From Bacteroidota bacterium (GTDB taxonomy: Bacteria; Bacteroidota; Bacteroidia; 2-12-FULL-35-15), in assembly GCA_947479085.1 (NCBI GenBank), contig CANJYB010000012.1:1-64000 (forward strand): a stretch of DNA of 64,000 nt. Reading direction: 5' to 3'. Both the position numbers and the translations under genes were made by a program. The notes below the pieces were generated by a model. The model did no database searches. It was not told the origin of the DNA and saw only the letters and a program-made list of their open reading frames with translations. Positions 44,976-52,952 of this stretch are shown piece after piece. Positions within the stretch are counted from its first letter, which is position 1. Every line of letters begins with the position of its first letter.

Positions 44976-45200
44976 TTACCAAAAAAGAGATTCTAAATCG
45001 ATGTTATCACCCCCATTTCGCATCCATTCTTGATACTTTTCGTAGCCCATATTAAAAGCTCTTTCAGCTTCCTCTCTTGTTTTGAAACCTTTGTGTTTCG
45101 CATTGCTGTATCCGTCAGTAGACTTTTTTCTCTCTTTATCAGTGTTAAATACGCCTAATGTGCGACCTACCCATACTACGTAATAATTAAATTTACTCAT
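44976..45200 (-). CDS. Stand-alone viroplasmin / RNase H1 N-terminal-type domain protein
   Basis: A 74-residue protein made of a single viroplasmin domain. The pattern YYVVWVGRTLGVFNT, then GYSNAKHKGFKTREEAERAF, matches the caulimovirus viroplasmin and the N-terminal hybrid-binding domain of RNase H1. Such domains bind dsRNA or RNA-DNA hybrids. No RNase H catalytic domain is attached. It overlaps the end of the DUF3987 gene by eight bases, and so belongs to that operon. It lies directly beside the three-copy repeat region. Confidence 0.8.
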   Translation of the reverse strand: MSKFNYYVVWVGRTLGVFNTDKERKKSTDGYSNAKHKGFKTREEAERAFNMGYEKYQEWMRNGGDNIDLESLFW

Positions 45201-46503
45201 GGCTCTTTTGATTTTGATTGTTATTTAAATAATCTGGATTAAGAGTAAAAATGTGTGTTTTCTGATTTCCGCCAGCAACATCTTCGTGCATACGAATTTG
45301 ACCAATTCCCTTTGCCTTCATTTCACAAAAGATGTCATATACTTCATTAGCAGATTTTAGACCTGCAACACGATTAGTGTAAACCGTACGTGCTTTTGCA
45401 CACCCATTCTTCTGTTTTCTCAACCAAGATACCATTTTGTCTATCTTTTTTTCAACAAGCGATGAAGCGAATGAATCACGAACCTTTTGAACATTTGATA
45501 TAAAGTAATTGGTTAATTTTATTGCTCCTTGTAAACTCTCAACAGAAATACTTTGCACCTCTATACTAGCATCTGCACATCTCAAATACTCTAAATTTAA
45601 TGCAAAACGAGCCGTGTATGCTTCAAGTTTTGATAAGGCATTTAGAAAATAATAAGGTAAAGAATCGTCATTCCGTTTTTCCGAAAATTCCGTATTCCAC
45701 TCGTTCCACAGCAATTGAGCTTCTGTCGAAAACAAAAGCACCTTTTCTTCACTTGCTTGTTGCGAATTGTAGATATGGGTAATTATTCTATTGTACTCAT
45801 TTGTAATTTCCTCATCTATCTCTTCGGTAGTGTACTTTATTTTAATTTTACGGGGATAAGAAAACAGTATCCTGTCTAAAAAACCATTGTCTCTCATTTC
45901 GGATAAAGATTCTAATAAATCTACCTGAATTCCACCTATAACTGATACAAAGGGATTGTTGATTTGAATTGGAGGCTTCCCTTTTCTAGTTATCACCAAT
46001 GTTGTTTGGCTAAAAATTTGGAGATAGTATTCCATTTCATTGCCTCCTGAAGATTTGTACTGATTGAAACCTTTCCACCAACCTACTGCCTCATCTTTAT
46101 AAAGCAAAAGACCGTGAGGATAAAGGGACATCAATTCTGCTACCGATTCAATAGTTGAATCAGTAGTGTAAATAATCCTAAACTCTTCACTATTTAAGAA
46201 TGATTTTTGTAAATCGAAAATAGGTGCTAATGCCATTTTAATAGCAGGAGATTTTTTACTTCCTGGCTCTCCTACCACAATTGCATATAACAACGCACCT
46301 TCCGTCCAACTTTTCTTTGGTTGTACTTTTACTTTGTTACCAATTGCAACTGAACTAGCAATTAGAATTGGAACACAAAGAAACTCTACATTGCAGTTGA
46401 GTGAAATGGCTGCATACTTAACGAATTTAATAATTGAAGGAGGAAAAACCTCTATTGGGAATCCTTCGACTTCATTGTAATTTGAAAATTTTGTAATTGA
46501 CAT
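45193..46503 (-). CDS. DUF3987 protein, primase/helicase-associated ATPase-like
   Basis: About 436 residues from the ATG at 46503; a longer open frame reaches 46581 but lacks support. The DUF3987 pattern is clear: SIIKFVKYAAISLNCN near the start, a Walker-like GEPGSKKSPAIKMAL near residue 95, then DEAVGWW near 145 and a C-terminal helical part. These proteins accompany primases in phages and mobile elements and probably act in element replication. The C-terminal 60 residues may form a winged-helix. The gene is downstream of an excisionase-type HTH gene. Confidence 0.8.
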   Translation of the reverse strand: MSITKFSNYNEVEGFPIEVFPPSIIKFVKYAAISLNCNVEFLCVPILIASSVAIGNKVKVQPKKSWTEGALLYAIVVGEPGSKKSPAIKMALAPIFDLQKSFLNSEEFRIIYTTDSTIESVAELMSLYPHGLLLYKDEAVGWWKGFNQYKSSGGNEMEYYLQIFSQTTLVITRKGKPPIQINNPFVSVIGGIQVDLLESLSEMRDNGFLDRILFSYPRKIKIKYTTEEIDEEITNEYNRIITHIYNSQQASEEKVLLFSTEAQLLWNEWNTEFSEKRNDDSLPYYFLNALSKLEAYTARFALNLEYLRCADASIEVQSISVESLQGAIKLTNYFISNVQKVRDSFASSLVEKKIDKMVSWLRKQKNGCAKARTVYTNRVAGLKSANEVYDIFCEMKAKGIGQIRMHEDVAGGNQKTHIFTLNPDYLNNNQNQKSHE

Positions 46504-46636
46504 TTTTTTTGAATTAATTGTTATAAATTTTATTGATTGTTTTTCTTTTAAGATTTTCAATTTGATGGTGAACCTCGACAATATTGATTCGATATTTTCT
46601 TGGTAATAGAAAGTAGGCTAAAAGCTATTTTAAAAA

Positions 46637-46942
46637 TCATAACTCAATCCCTCCTTTCTTATTTTTGACGGATTTTACGAGAGTAACTGATTCTATAATC
46701 TCACTTTCAATAAAAAGGACTTTTGATCCGATTCGATACGAAGGTATTATGCCTCTTTTACAATAATCCCCTAACGTAACAAGGCTAATCCCTAAAATAG
46801 AAGCAGTTTTTTTCCTGCATATAAATTTTTTTGATTGTGTAGGAATTTGTGGTGTGAAGTTTGCTAATTCAGATTTTATACAGTCCCGAATTATTTTCTC
46901 TAAATCTTCTGGCGAATAAGTGTATATGATTGTCTTGTTCAT
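46637..46942 (-). CDS. Excisionase-type helix-turn-helix protein
   Basis: About 101 residues from the ATG at 46942 (an upstream ATG at 46978 is possible). FICRKKTASILGISLVTLGDYCKRGIIPSYRIG is the MerR-like winged helix of excisionases and small element regulators (key pieces TASILGISLVTL and YRIGSKVLF). An N-terminal helix may be for oligomerisation. It probably regulates replication or helps excision. It is divergent from the IS630-like gene, with about 150 bases between them. Confidence 0.82.
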   Translation of the reverse strand: MNKTIIYTYSPEDLEKIIRDCIKSELANFTPQIPTQSKKFICRKKTASILGISLVTLGDYCKRGIIPSYRIGSKVLFIESEIIESVTLVKSVKNKKGGIEL

Positions 46943-47092
46943 ATCTCCCTTTATTACCCTCGTGTCAAATGTATTCACATTGCCTAAACCCTGCTGTTTT
47001 CAACACATTGAAGTTTTGTCTTCTTGTTAAAAATTATTTTACAGAGCATCATTTAGTGCAATTTTTGGCATAGTAATTGAGTATTATTTTGA

Positions 47093-48070
47093 ATGAAAAA
47101 AATAAAACGTGGAGATAAAAAAAGTCAAGAGGAAAAACGCAAAAAAGTTGTAATTTTTCTTAAACTCAAAGAGGGTACACACGAAAGGGCTGCTTTGGAA
47201 TTTGGGCTTTCAAAGAGTGCGGTGGATAAAATTTGGCTTCGTTTTAAAGATAAAAAAGAAGAAGAAATTGATAAAGAAATTATTTCAAAGAAGTGTGGAA
47301 TTAAAGAAGGATGGAAACTATCAAAAAAAGACATTGAAGGGGTAAAGAAAGATATGAAACCTGAAATATCAAAGGAATTAGACCTCAAATTAATCCTTTG
47401 GAGTGTTTCAATTGTTCAAGAGTTAATTCTTAATAAGTATAAAGTTAACTTGTCTCGTTGGCAAGTAAGTAGGTACTTAAAAGCTTGGGGATATTTGTTG
47501 CAAAAACCTATAAATATGGTTGTTGAGGAGAAATCGAAGAACTTTAAAAATTGGTATTATGAAGAATATCTTCCACATATTATTAAGGATGCTAAAAAAG
47601 AAAAAGCAGTAATTTATTTTGGTGATGAAACAGGAATGCTAAACAAACAAATAGAAAAAGACAATCGGTTTAAAACTGCATCACGCCTTCATTCACTAAA
47701 AACACTTTCAGCAATTACAAGCAAAGGGCATCAGCAATTTGTAGTAGTTCGCGGAATAATTAATAACGAGAAAATACAAAAATTCTTAGAATTATTAATT
47801 GATAGTAATAATAAAAAAATATTTCTCATTACTGATAATTCTGCTTATAGAACAAAACAATTGGAAAAGTGGTCAAGTTCAAACAGCAAAATCGAATTAA
47901 TTCTTACACCAAACGATAAGCCAAAAGTAATTAAACCTATAAAAATAAGAGATGAAAATACAGCCTTTTCTTTTTTAAACAAAAACCTAAAAAGAAGAAG
48001 TTCTAAAAGTGCACAACTTGCGGAATTAGACAAAGAGATGGAAAAGGCAATCAGAGAAAGGGACAGTTAA
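47093..48070 (+). CDS. IS630-like transposase homologue without the final catalytic Glu region
   Basis: A 325-residue protein. An N-terminal HTH (RAALEFGLSKSAVDKIWLRF) is followed by a winged-helix region and a DDE-type core: YFGDETG near residue 181 and LITDNSAYRTKQL near 243. The usual closing motif of IS630 enzymes, LPPYSPELNPIE, is replaced by LTPNDKPKVIKP, so the third acidic residue is missing. No terminal inverted repeats or TA duplication are evident. It may be a domesticated transposase with a regulatory role, or a dead one. It converges on the RadC/JAB gene with a four-base overlap. Confidence 0.65.
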   Translation: MKKIKRGDKKSQEEKRKKVVIFLKLKEGTHERAALEFGLSKSAVDKIWLRFKDKKEEEIDKEIISKKCGIKEGWKLSKKDIEGVKKDMKPEISKELDLKLILWSVSIVQELILNKYKVNLSRWQVSRYLKAWGYLLQKPINMVVEEKSKNFKNWYYEEYLPHIIKDAKKEKAVIYFGDETGMLNKQIEKDNRFKTASRLHSLKTLSAITSKGHQQFVVVRGIINNEKIQKFLELLIDSNNKKIFLITDNSAYRTKQLEKWSSSNSKIELILTPNDKPKVIKPIKIRDENTAFSFLNKNLKRRSSKSAQLAELDKEMEKAIRERDS

Positions 48071-48495
48071 AACTTTCCATTATCTGCGTAACTATAGTAT
48101 TCCTTTTGGCAAAAAATAATATGGTCTATTACTTCAATCCCAATTATTTTGCCTGCTTCTTTTATTGAGGCGGTTATTTTATCATCTGCCGAACTTGCAG
48201 TCATATTTCCTGATGGGTGATTGTGGGCGATTACAATTGAATCTGATGCGTGTGCTATTGCTCTTCTGAATACTTCTCTTGCATGTACAAGTGTTCCTGA
48301 CAATATCCCTACTGATGCTAAATCAAGATATTTAATGTGTCGATTTCTTGTTAACCCAAGTACAAAAAAATGTTCTTTTTCTTTGTCAATTTCATCCATA
48401 GTTTCAAAAGCCTTTAGGAAAACATTGTATGCCTTTTCAGATGAATAAATTTTCTCATTTCTAAATTGAGGATGCACTTCAATAATCATTTTCAA
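48067..48495 (-). CDS. RadC-like JAB domain protein
   Basis: A 142-residue metallohydrolase-like protein. The JAB motif is complete: IAHNHPSGNMTASSADD near residues 93-109, with Glu34-type residue upstream (EKEHFFVLGL). Stand-alone RadC/JAB proteins are very common in mobile elements, and some affect DNA repair or element maintenance; the activity is unknown. It ends four bases inside the convergent IS630-like gene. Confidence 0.88.
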   Translation of the reverse strand: MKMIIEVHPQFRNEKIYSSEKAYNVFLKAFETMDEIDKEKEHFFVLGLTRNRHIKYLDLASVGILSGTLVHAREVFRRAIAHASDSIVIAHNHPSGNMTASSADDKITASIKEAGKIIGIEVIDHIIFCQKEYYSYADNGKF

Positions 48496-48764
48496 AATTT
48501 TTCTAATAAATCCCAGACCTTCTTTTTCAGTTTTGTAATTTCACTATCGTTAAAAACAGGCTTGTATTTTGGTTCAGAACCGAAGATAGTCTTGTCCTCG
48601 TCTATAACTCTTTCTGTCATTAAATCTCTTAAACTGCTTATCTGGTCAATAAACATTTTTTTGTCGCTCCTTAAATGGTCTTTTTTAATCTCTATAAGAT
48701 TAATCTTTTTCTTTTTAATCTCTAATTTAAGAGATATGATTTCTAGTCGTTCTTTCTCTTCCAT
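48492..48764 (-). CDS. Small coiled-coil protein of unknown function
   Basis: About 90 residues from the ATG at 48764 (the open frame extends to 48791 but would overlap the integrase more). It is almost all charged and helical: MEEKERLEIISLKLEIKKKK at the start and EITKLKKKVWDLLEKF at the end. It overlaps the RadC/JAB gene by four bases and starts just inside the last codons of the integrase gene, so the three are probably one transcript. I do not recognise it. Confidence 0.6.
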   Translation of the reverse strand: MEEKERLEIISLKLEIKKKKINLIEIKKDHLRSDKKMFIDQISSLRDLMTERVIDEDKTIFGSEPKYKPVFNDSEITKLKKKVWDLLEKF

Positions 48765-48768
48765 AATT

Positions 48769-50088
48769 TTAAATTTGAACTGTTTCTGCAATTTGTTTTT
48801 CTGTGTTTTCCATTTTTATCCAATGTTGTTGAAGTAACTTTGCATTTTCATTAGGAGTAACTTTTATGTAGGTCAGGAAAGCCTTTTCGGTGCGGTGTCC
48901 TGTGATTTTCATTATCGTAATTGAGGATAATCCTGACTTATAATGATTAGTTGCAAAACTTCTTCTGGCTGTATGAGTAACCATTAATTCATACTTCTTA
49001 TTATTGGATATTAATAATTGTCCTCCTTTTGTAATTTTGGTTGTTACCATTACATTTAGGCATTCTAACTTACTACCTATTTCTTTTAAGTGCTTGTTTG
49101 TTTTTGCATTTGAAATTGAAGGAGGCAAAGAATTTGGAAATTTATCTTTGTATTTTCCCATTATCAATTTTACAGTTGGGTGAATTGGAATGACTACAGA
49201 TTCTTCTGTTTTTTTAGTGGTGATTTCTATAAAATCTCCATTTATGTGTTTAGGCTCAATTCTTGAAAAATCGCTAAAACGTAAGCCAGTCCAACAACCC
49301 ACAAGGAACAAATCTCTTACGTGTTCAAGGCTTGGTTTATTAGATAAATCCAATTTAAAAAGTTCATCAAGTTCACTAGTATTAAGGTATATGCTATCAA
49401 TCTTTTCGGTTAACACTTTAAATTTTTTACTCTTGAAAGAAAGGTTTTTATGAATATCTCTTTCAGCAGCATCATTTAAAAATGATTTTATAGTTTTTAT
49501 ATGCCTACCTATGCTATTATTTGCGAGGTTTTTTTCTTTCGTAAGGTATTCCATATATTCGGTATAAAAATCTAAATCAATTGTATCAAAACCTATTCGT
49601 TTCTGTTTTTTTATGGAATATTCTTTTAGCGTTAAAAGAGTGTTTTTATAGATACCAATAGTTCCTTTCGCAAGGGCTTTCCCTGTTTCTAAATTAAATC
49701 TACTTTCCGCCTCTAAAATATATTGCTTTATAAAACTAAACAAATCCATTTTTTGTTTGGTTTGAGCATTTCTTAATACAATATCAAGCAGTTGTTTTAA
49801 TTCCTCAACATTTGGCTCTCTATTATTATCGTTTTGAAATTTTCTGAAAGCATTTTTTGCGGAAGATTCAATCCAATTCAGCCTTGCATTAAATTCAGGA
49901 TATTCTGGAAACCCTCTTGTTTCTTTTGCTCTTTGGAAATTTCTTTTCCCTTTATCTACTTCAAAAAATTTTGGTTGAATAAATTCTTTTGTAGAGTACT
50001 TTAATTTTTTCTTGTCCCATCTTACAACAAGATTTATCAATGTTACCTCATTGCTTTTGGGATTTTTTAGATTGAAATTAATTTTCAT
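48769..50088 (-). CDS. Tyrosine recombinase / integrase of the element
   Basis: A 439-residue phage-type integrase of the Bacteroidota family. An N-terminal arm-binding region and a SAM-like core-binding domain (residues 100-215) come before the catalytic domain. The catalytic residues are visible: Arg in GCWTGLRFSDF near 272, His and Arg in HTARRSFAT near 372, the GH pair in KITGHRTEK near 395, and the nucleophile Tyr in LTYIKV near 405. It ends about 275 bases from the right attachment site and should mediate integration into tRNA-Cys. Confidence 0.92.
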   Translation of the reverse strand: MKINFNLKNPKSNEVTLINLVVRWDKKKLKYSTKEFIQPKFFEVDKGKRNFQRAKETRGFPEYPEFNARLNWIESSAKNAFRKFQNDNNREPNVEELKQLLDIVLRNAQTKQKMDLFSFIKQYILEAESRFNLETGKALAKGTIGIYKNTLLTLKEYSIKKQKRIGFDTIDLDFYTEYMEYLTKEKNLANNSIGRHIKTIKSFLNDAAERDIHKNLSFKSKKFKVLTEKIDSIYLNTSELDELFKLDLSNKPSLEHVRDLFLVGCWTGLRFSDFSRIEPKHINGDFIEITTKKTEESVVIPIHPTVKLIMGKYKDKFPNSLPPSISNAKTNKHLKEIGSKLECLNVMVTTKITKGGQLLISNNKKYELMVTHTARRSFATNHYKSGLSSITIMKITGHRTEKAFLTYIKVTPNENAKLLQQHWIKMENTEKQIAETVQI

Positions 50089-50224
50089 TTTGTCTTTTTA
50101 TTACCGTTAAATAGCTACCGAAGTGGCAACCCTCATATACATATAGCATATAAAATCGCGGTGGGTGCATTTTGATAAAAATGGAAAAGAAAAGATTGGG
50201 GGGAATTATAGTAAAATATAGGGA

Positions 50225-50247
50225 GGGGTCGGTTGGGGGGTCGGTTC
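50225..50247. repeat. Paired GGGGTCGGTT repeats inside attR
   Basis: Two GGGGTCGGTT words about 12 bp apart match the pair near attL in sequence and orientation. The rest of 50089-50363 has no supported gene. Confidence 0.6.
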
Positions 50248-50363
50248 TATTTAACCATATTTTTCTGAAATTATCTGTTTTGTTTTCGGAAGCCTTAACT
50301 AAAGTTAAAGTAGCGAGTAAAATTTGGTAAAATTTGGTCGGAAATGGTAAAATATCAAGAAAA

Positions 50364-50379
50364 CCGCACGGGACCTCAA
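50364..50379. other. attR core, right end of the element
   Basis: An exact copy of the 16-bp attL core. Here it is not part of a complete tRNA. Confidence 0.88.
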
Positions 50380-50415
50380 AAAAACCTCCTCTGATATGTT
50401 CAGTGGAGGTTTTTT
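50378..50415. terminator. Displaced native terminator beyond attR
   Basis: A-run plus ACCTCCTCTGA pairs with TCAGTGGAGGT plus T-run (one mismatch). It lies just outside the element. Before insertion it would have stood directly after tRNA-Cys. Confidence 0.75.
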
Positions 50416-50439
50416 GTTTTGTGGAATTGATTCGCTGCT

Positions 50440-51807
50440 TTAAATAACTATTACTTTCGATTTGTTTCCTTTCATCCACCCTTTCACCAAATCATCAGCA
50501 TCGGGATAATAATTGGTACGCTTAACCAATGTTTTAAATTCTTCAGGGGAACTGATTTGTTCGGTGGTATCGATGTATCCGTATCCGGCATAGTGGCCTT
50601 TTTCAATAAGGATGACAGATTGCTGGGTTTGTGATTTTCCCTTGTCGATGATTACAAAGTTTGGGTGAGTAAAAATGTATTCATCTAAAATTGCTTTTGC
50701 ACGTTTATTATAAATTTCTATTTCTTCCTGCTCTGCACAGATGCCGTTGCATTTTTTTAACTGGTGATTAAAACAAACTGACGTATCATCCGTTAATCCG
50801 GAATAGCGCAAACAAAGAGTATGTTCATCAATCCAGCTTTCGAGTTTTTCTCTTGCTGAAAAATAACCGGTGAATGACATGAGTGCATTTTCGGCATTTT
50901 CGTATTCGGTTAATTTAAAATTAATAATTCCTTTATCGTCTTTAAACCAATCGATGCTATGTGTAAACGAGTCTGCTTTTTTTCGCTTGTTGAATTTAGG
51001 TTTATGTTTTTTTATTTCTTCGGACTCCAGAAGCAATGCTATTAGTTCGCTGCCAGTGGGCACAAAATCTACATTGTATAATTCGTTCAGCATTTTTCTT
51101 CCCTTTTGTTCTTTGGAATTAAAATGGCTCATGGCGCGGTTATAGGCATTGGTACTTTTGCCAATGTAAATAATGTTCTGGTCCTGGTCGAGGAAGTAAT
51201 ACACGCCACATTCTTCGGGAAGTTTGTTGAGGATATATTTTTTAATGTTATCAATCCGTCTTACCATGAGTTCGTCCATCCCTTTGTTTTTATAAACGGG
51301 GTGAGCACTTTTTACCTGCATGAGTATATCAAACAGTTTGGCTGTGGCTACTGCATCGCCTTCGGCACGGTGCCTGGCTTCGTTATCTATTCCTAATGAT
51401 TCGCAGAGGTTACCAAGACTGTATGATTTTTTTCCGGGAATTAATTTCCTGCTTAGCCGAACAGTGCAGAGTGTATCGCGTTTGTATTTGGCACCCATGG
51501 ATGCAAATTCTTCTTTTATAAAACCATAATCGAAACCTACATTGTGGGCTACAAATATTTTTCCTTCGGTCATGTCCCAGATTTTTTTGGCGACCTGTGC
51601 AAAAGTGGGTGCGCCTTCTACCATTTCATTAGTGATACCTGAAATGCGAACGAATGTGGGGCTTATGTAACATTGGGGATTGATGAGTGTAGAGAATTTT
51701 TCTATCACTGATAATCCATCGTGAATTAAGATGCAGATTTCTATTACGTGTCCTCTGCGGTATTCGAACTTGCCTCCGCAGGTTTCTATGTCAATTATTG
51801 CAAACAT
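50440..51807 (-). CDS. DnaQ-type exonuclease fused to a GIY-YIG nuclease domain
   Basis: A 455-residue protein. The N-terminal 3'-5' exonuclease domain has the DEDD-type motifs IDIETCGG (residue 4), HNVGFDYGF near 92 and HRAEGDA near 142. The second domain begins PEECGVYYFLDQDQNIIYIGKS near 200 and is a UvrC/Cho-type GIY-YIG nuclease. A C-terminal region with a Cys pair follows. The fusion is common in bacteria and is thought to act in DNA repair. The gene belongs to the chromosome, not to the element, and borders the repair cluster. Confidence 0.88.
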   Translation of the reverse strand: MFAIIDIETCGGKFEYRRGHVIEICILIHDGLSVIEKFSTLINPQCYISPTFVRISGITNEMVEGAPTFAQVAKKIWDMTEGKIFVAHNVGFDYGFIKEEFASMGAKYKRDTLCTVRLSRKLIPGKKSYSLGNLCESLGIDNEARHRAEGDAVATAKLFDILMQVKSAHPVYKNKGMDELMVRRIDNIKKYILNKLPEECGVYYFLDQDQNIIYIGKSTNAYNRAMSHFNSKEQKGRKMLNELYNVDFVPTGSELIALLLESEEIKKHKPKFNKRKKADSFTHSIDWFKDDKGIINFKLTEYENAENALMSFTGYFSAREKLESWIDEHTLCLRYSGLTDDTSVCFNHQLKKCNGICAEQEEIEIYNKRAKAILDEYIFTHPNFVIIDKGKSQTQQSVILIEKGHYAGYGYIDTTEQISSPEEFKTLVKRTNYYPDADDLVKGWMKGNKSKVIVI

Positions 51808-51882
51808 TTAGCTCAACGAATAACGAATTTTAACGAATAACGAATATATAATTGTGGATAGCATAGTGTGCAGCATCCTGTT

Positions 51883-52641
51883 TTATTTGCCCATTTCTAC
51901 GCGCTGCGACTGAAGAAAACGAATCATGTTATCTATGTTTAAATCCTGGGGTTTGAACTCACCAATGTTGAGACAACATACAAAACTCCATACTTCCAGA
52001 ATGTTTCGGGCATGAAGGGAGTAAGGTGAATAGGTTTTGTTGTCGGAATGAAATTCAAAGGTGTCTCCTGATTTTTTCTTTTCGCGATAAAGGCGTTTGT
52101 ACACCACTCCGTCTTCTTTGGTGAGTACTATATAGGTTTGTCCGTCATTTATTTCGCTGAGGGATTCGACATACTTGCCTACTACTATGCTTCCGTCTTT
52201 TAAAGGTGGCATGGAATCTCCTTTAATAGTAAAAGCTCTGTGCTTGCCTACTATTTTAAACGGGAGGTTCATGCGGGGCATTTCTTCCATATAGGTAGGG
52301 TCGGCATAGCCGGTAAGGTAGCCTGCCATGGCTTTTACAGGTATTACTTCTATGATGTCATTGTTATCTGCATCTACCTGGATGGGAAAGAGGATGCGGT
52401 TTTTGCCTATCTTCATTAATGCTGAAGGGGGTGTGCGGGAAAGGTCTCCGCGAACAAGGGCATCGATGGATACATTGAAATAATCGGCAATGGTTACGAG
52501 TAAATCGTAGGGTGGTTCGGCTCTTCCTTCTTCGTAAGAACCTAAACGGGAACGATTGATTTCGAGTTGGTCTGCTAATGCGTCCTGTGATAACTTTTTT
52601 AAGTTTCTGAGAACCCTAATGTTTGCTGCTATTTTTGACAT
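51883..52641 (-). CDS. LexA-like XRE-S24 repressor
   Basis: About 252 residues from the ATG at 52641; upstream in-frame ATGs are rejected because they lie beyond the operator. The N-terminal XRE helix-turn-helix (LKKLSQDALADQLEINRSRLGSYEEG in split form: LSQDALADQLEIN and RSRLGSYEEGRA) is followed by a peptidase S24 domain. The catalytic Ser lies in TIKGDSMPPL near 160, and a Lys lies further on in VVYKRLYREKK. Such proteins cleave themselves with RecA during DNA damage. A perfect palindrome overlaps its promoter, so it very likely represses itself and the neighbouring dinB. Confidence 0.87.
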   Translation of the reverse strand: MSKIAANIRVLRNLKKLSQDALADQLEINRSRLGSYEEGRAEPPYDLLVTIADYFNVSIDALVRGDLSRTPPSALMKIGKNRILFPIQVDADNNDIIEVIPVKAMAGYLTGYADPTYMEEMPRMNLPFKIVGKHRAFTIKGDSMPPLKDGSIVVGKYVESLSEINDGQTYIVLTKEDGVVYKRLYREKKKSGDTFEFHSDNKTYSPYSLHARNILEVWSFVCCLNIGEFKPQDLNIDNMIRFLQSQRVEMGK

Positions 52642-52658
52642 TGCTAAATAATTTGGCA

Positions 52659-52687
52659 CAAATATACTAAATATGTTAGTATATTTG
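52659..52687. promoter_or_regulatory. 29-bp operator palindrome with divergent -7 boxes
   Basis: CAAATATACTAA and TTAGTATATTTG are perfect 12-bp arms around ATATG. Each arm contains a TATATTTG -7 box, one per strand (52659-52666 on minus, 52680-52687 on plus). It lies 18 bases before the repressor start. The rest of 52642-52952 shows no supported gene. Confidence 0.8.
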
Positions 52688-52952
52688 CAAACGGAAGGGA
52701 AGATTTTTTTGTTGTATGTCAGTGATGAATGATGGTGTGGGTTTTTACCACATAGGCACATAGAAACATAGAACAACACATAGGTTTTTTTGTGGCGGAT
52801 ATTTTTCTACCGATATATTATCCCTACGGGATTTATAAATAATACTATCTGTATCAGGGGCCTGTTTTCAATACATAGAATAAACACAGCCATGGTTATT
52901 AAATAATTGGAACGCTCCTGGTACATGATGGTTTTTTAAAATAAGATGAGTA

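Larger units (their letters stand above)
36567..50379. mobile_element. Integrative element of about 13.8 kb in tRNA-Cys
   Basis: A 16-bp direct repeat (CCGCACGGGACCTCAA) lies at 36567-36582 in the tRNA and at 50364-50379. A tyrosine integrase gene ends the element next to the right copy. Inside are a restriction-modification locus, an HTH/excisionase-like gene, a DUF3987 gene, a viroplasmin gene, an IS630-like gene, a RadC/JAB gene and about 0.9 kb of repeats. No relaxase, coupling protein, T4SS or phage structural gene is seen, so transfer would need a helper. Every feature between these coordinates belongs to it. Confidence 0.9.

Noticed and set aside
47093-48070. Intact IS630 insertion sequence
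   Set aside because: No terminal inverted repeats or TA duplication are seen and the closing catalytic motif is missing.
36583-50363. Conjugative element or prophage
   Set aside because: No relaxase, coupling protein, T4SS, capsid, terminase or tail gene could be recognised.
50364-50379. Second tRNA-Cys
   Set aside because: Only the 3' end of the tRNA is present; it is the attR core.
50440-51807. uvrC
   Set aside because: The GIY-YIG part is UvrC-like but it is fused to a DnaQ exonuclease, and the UvrB-binding and HhH regions of UvrC are absent.
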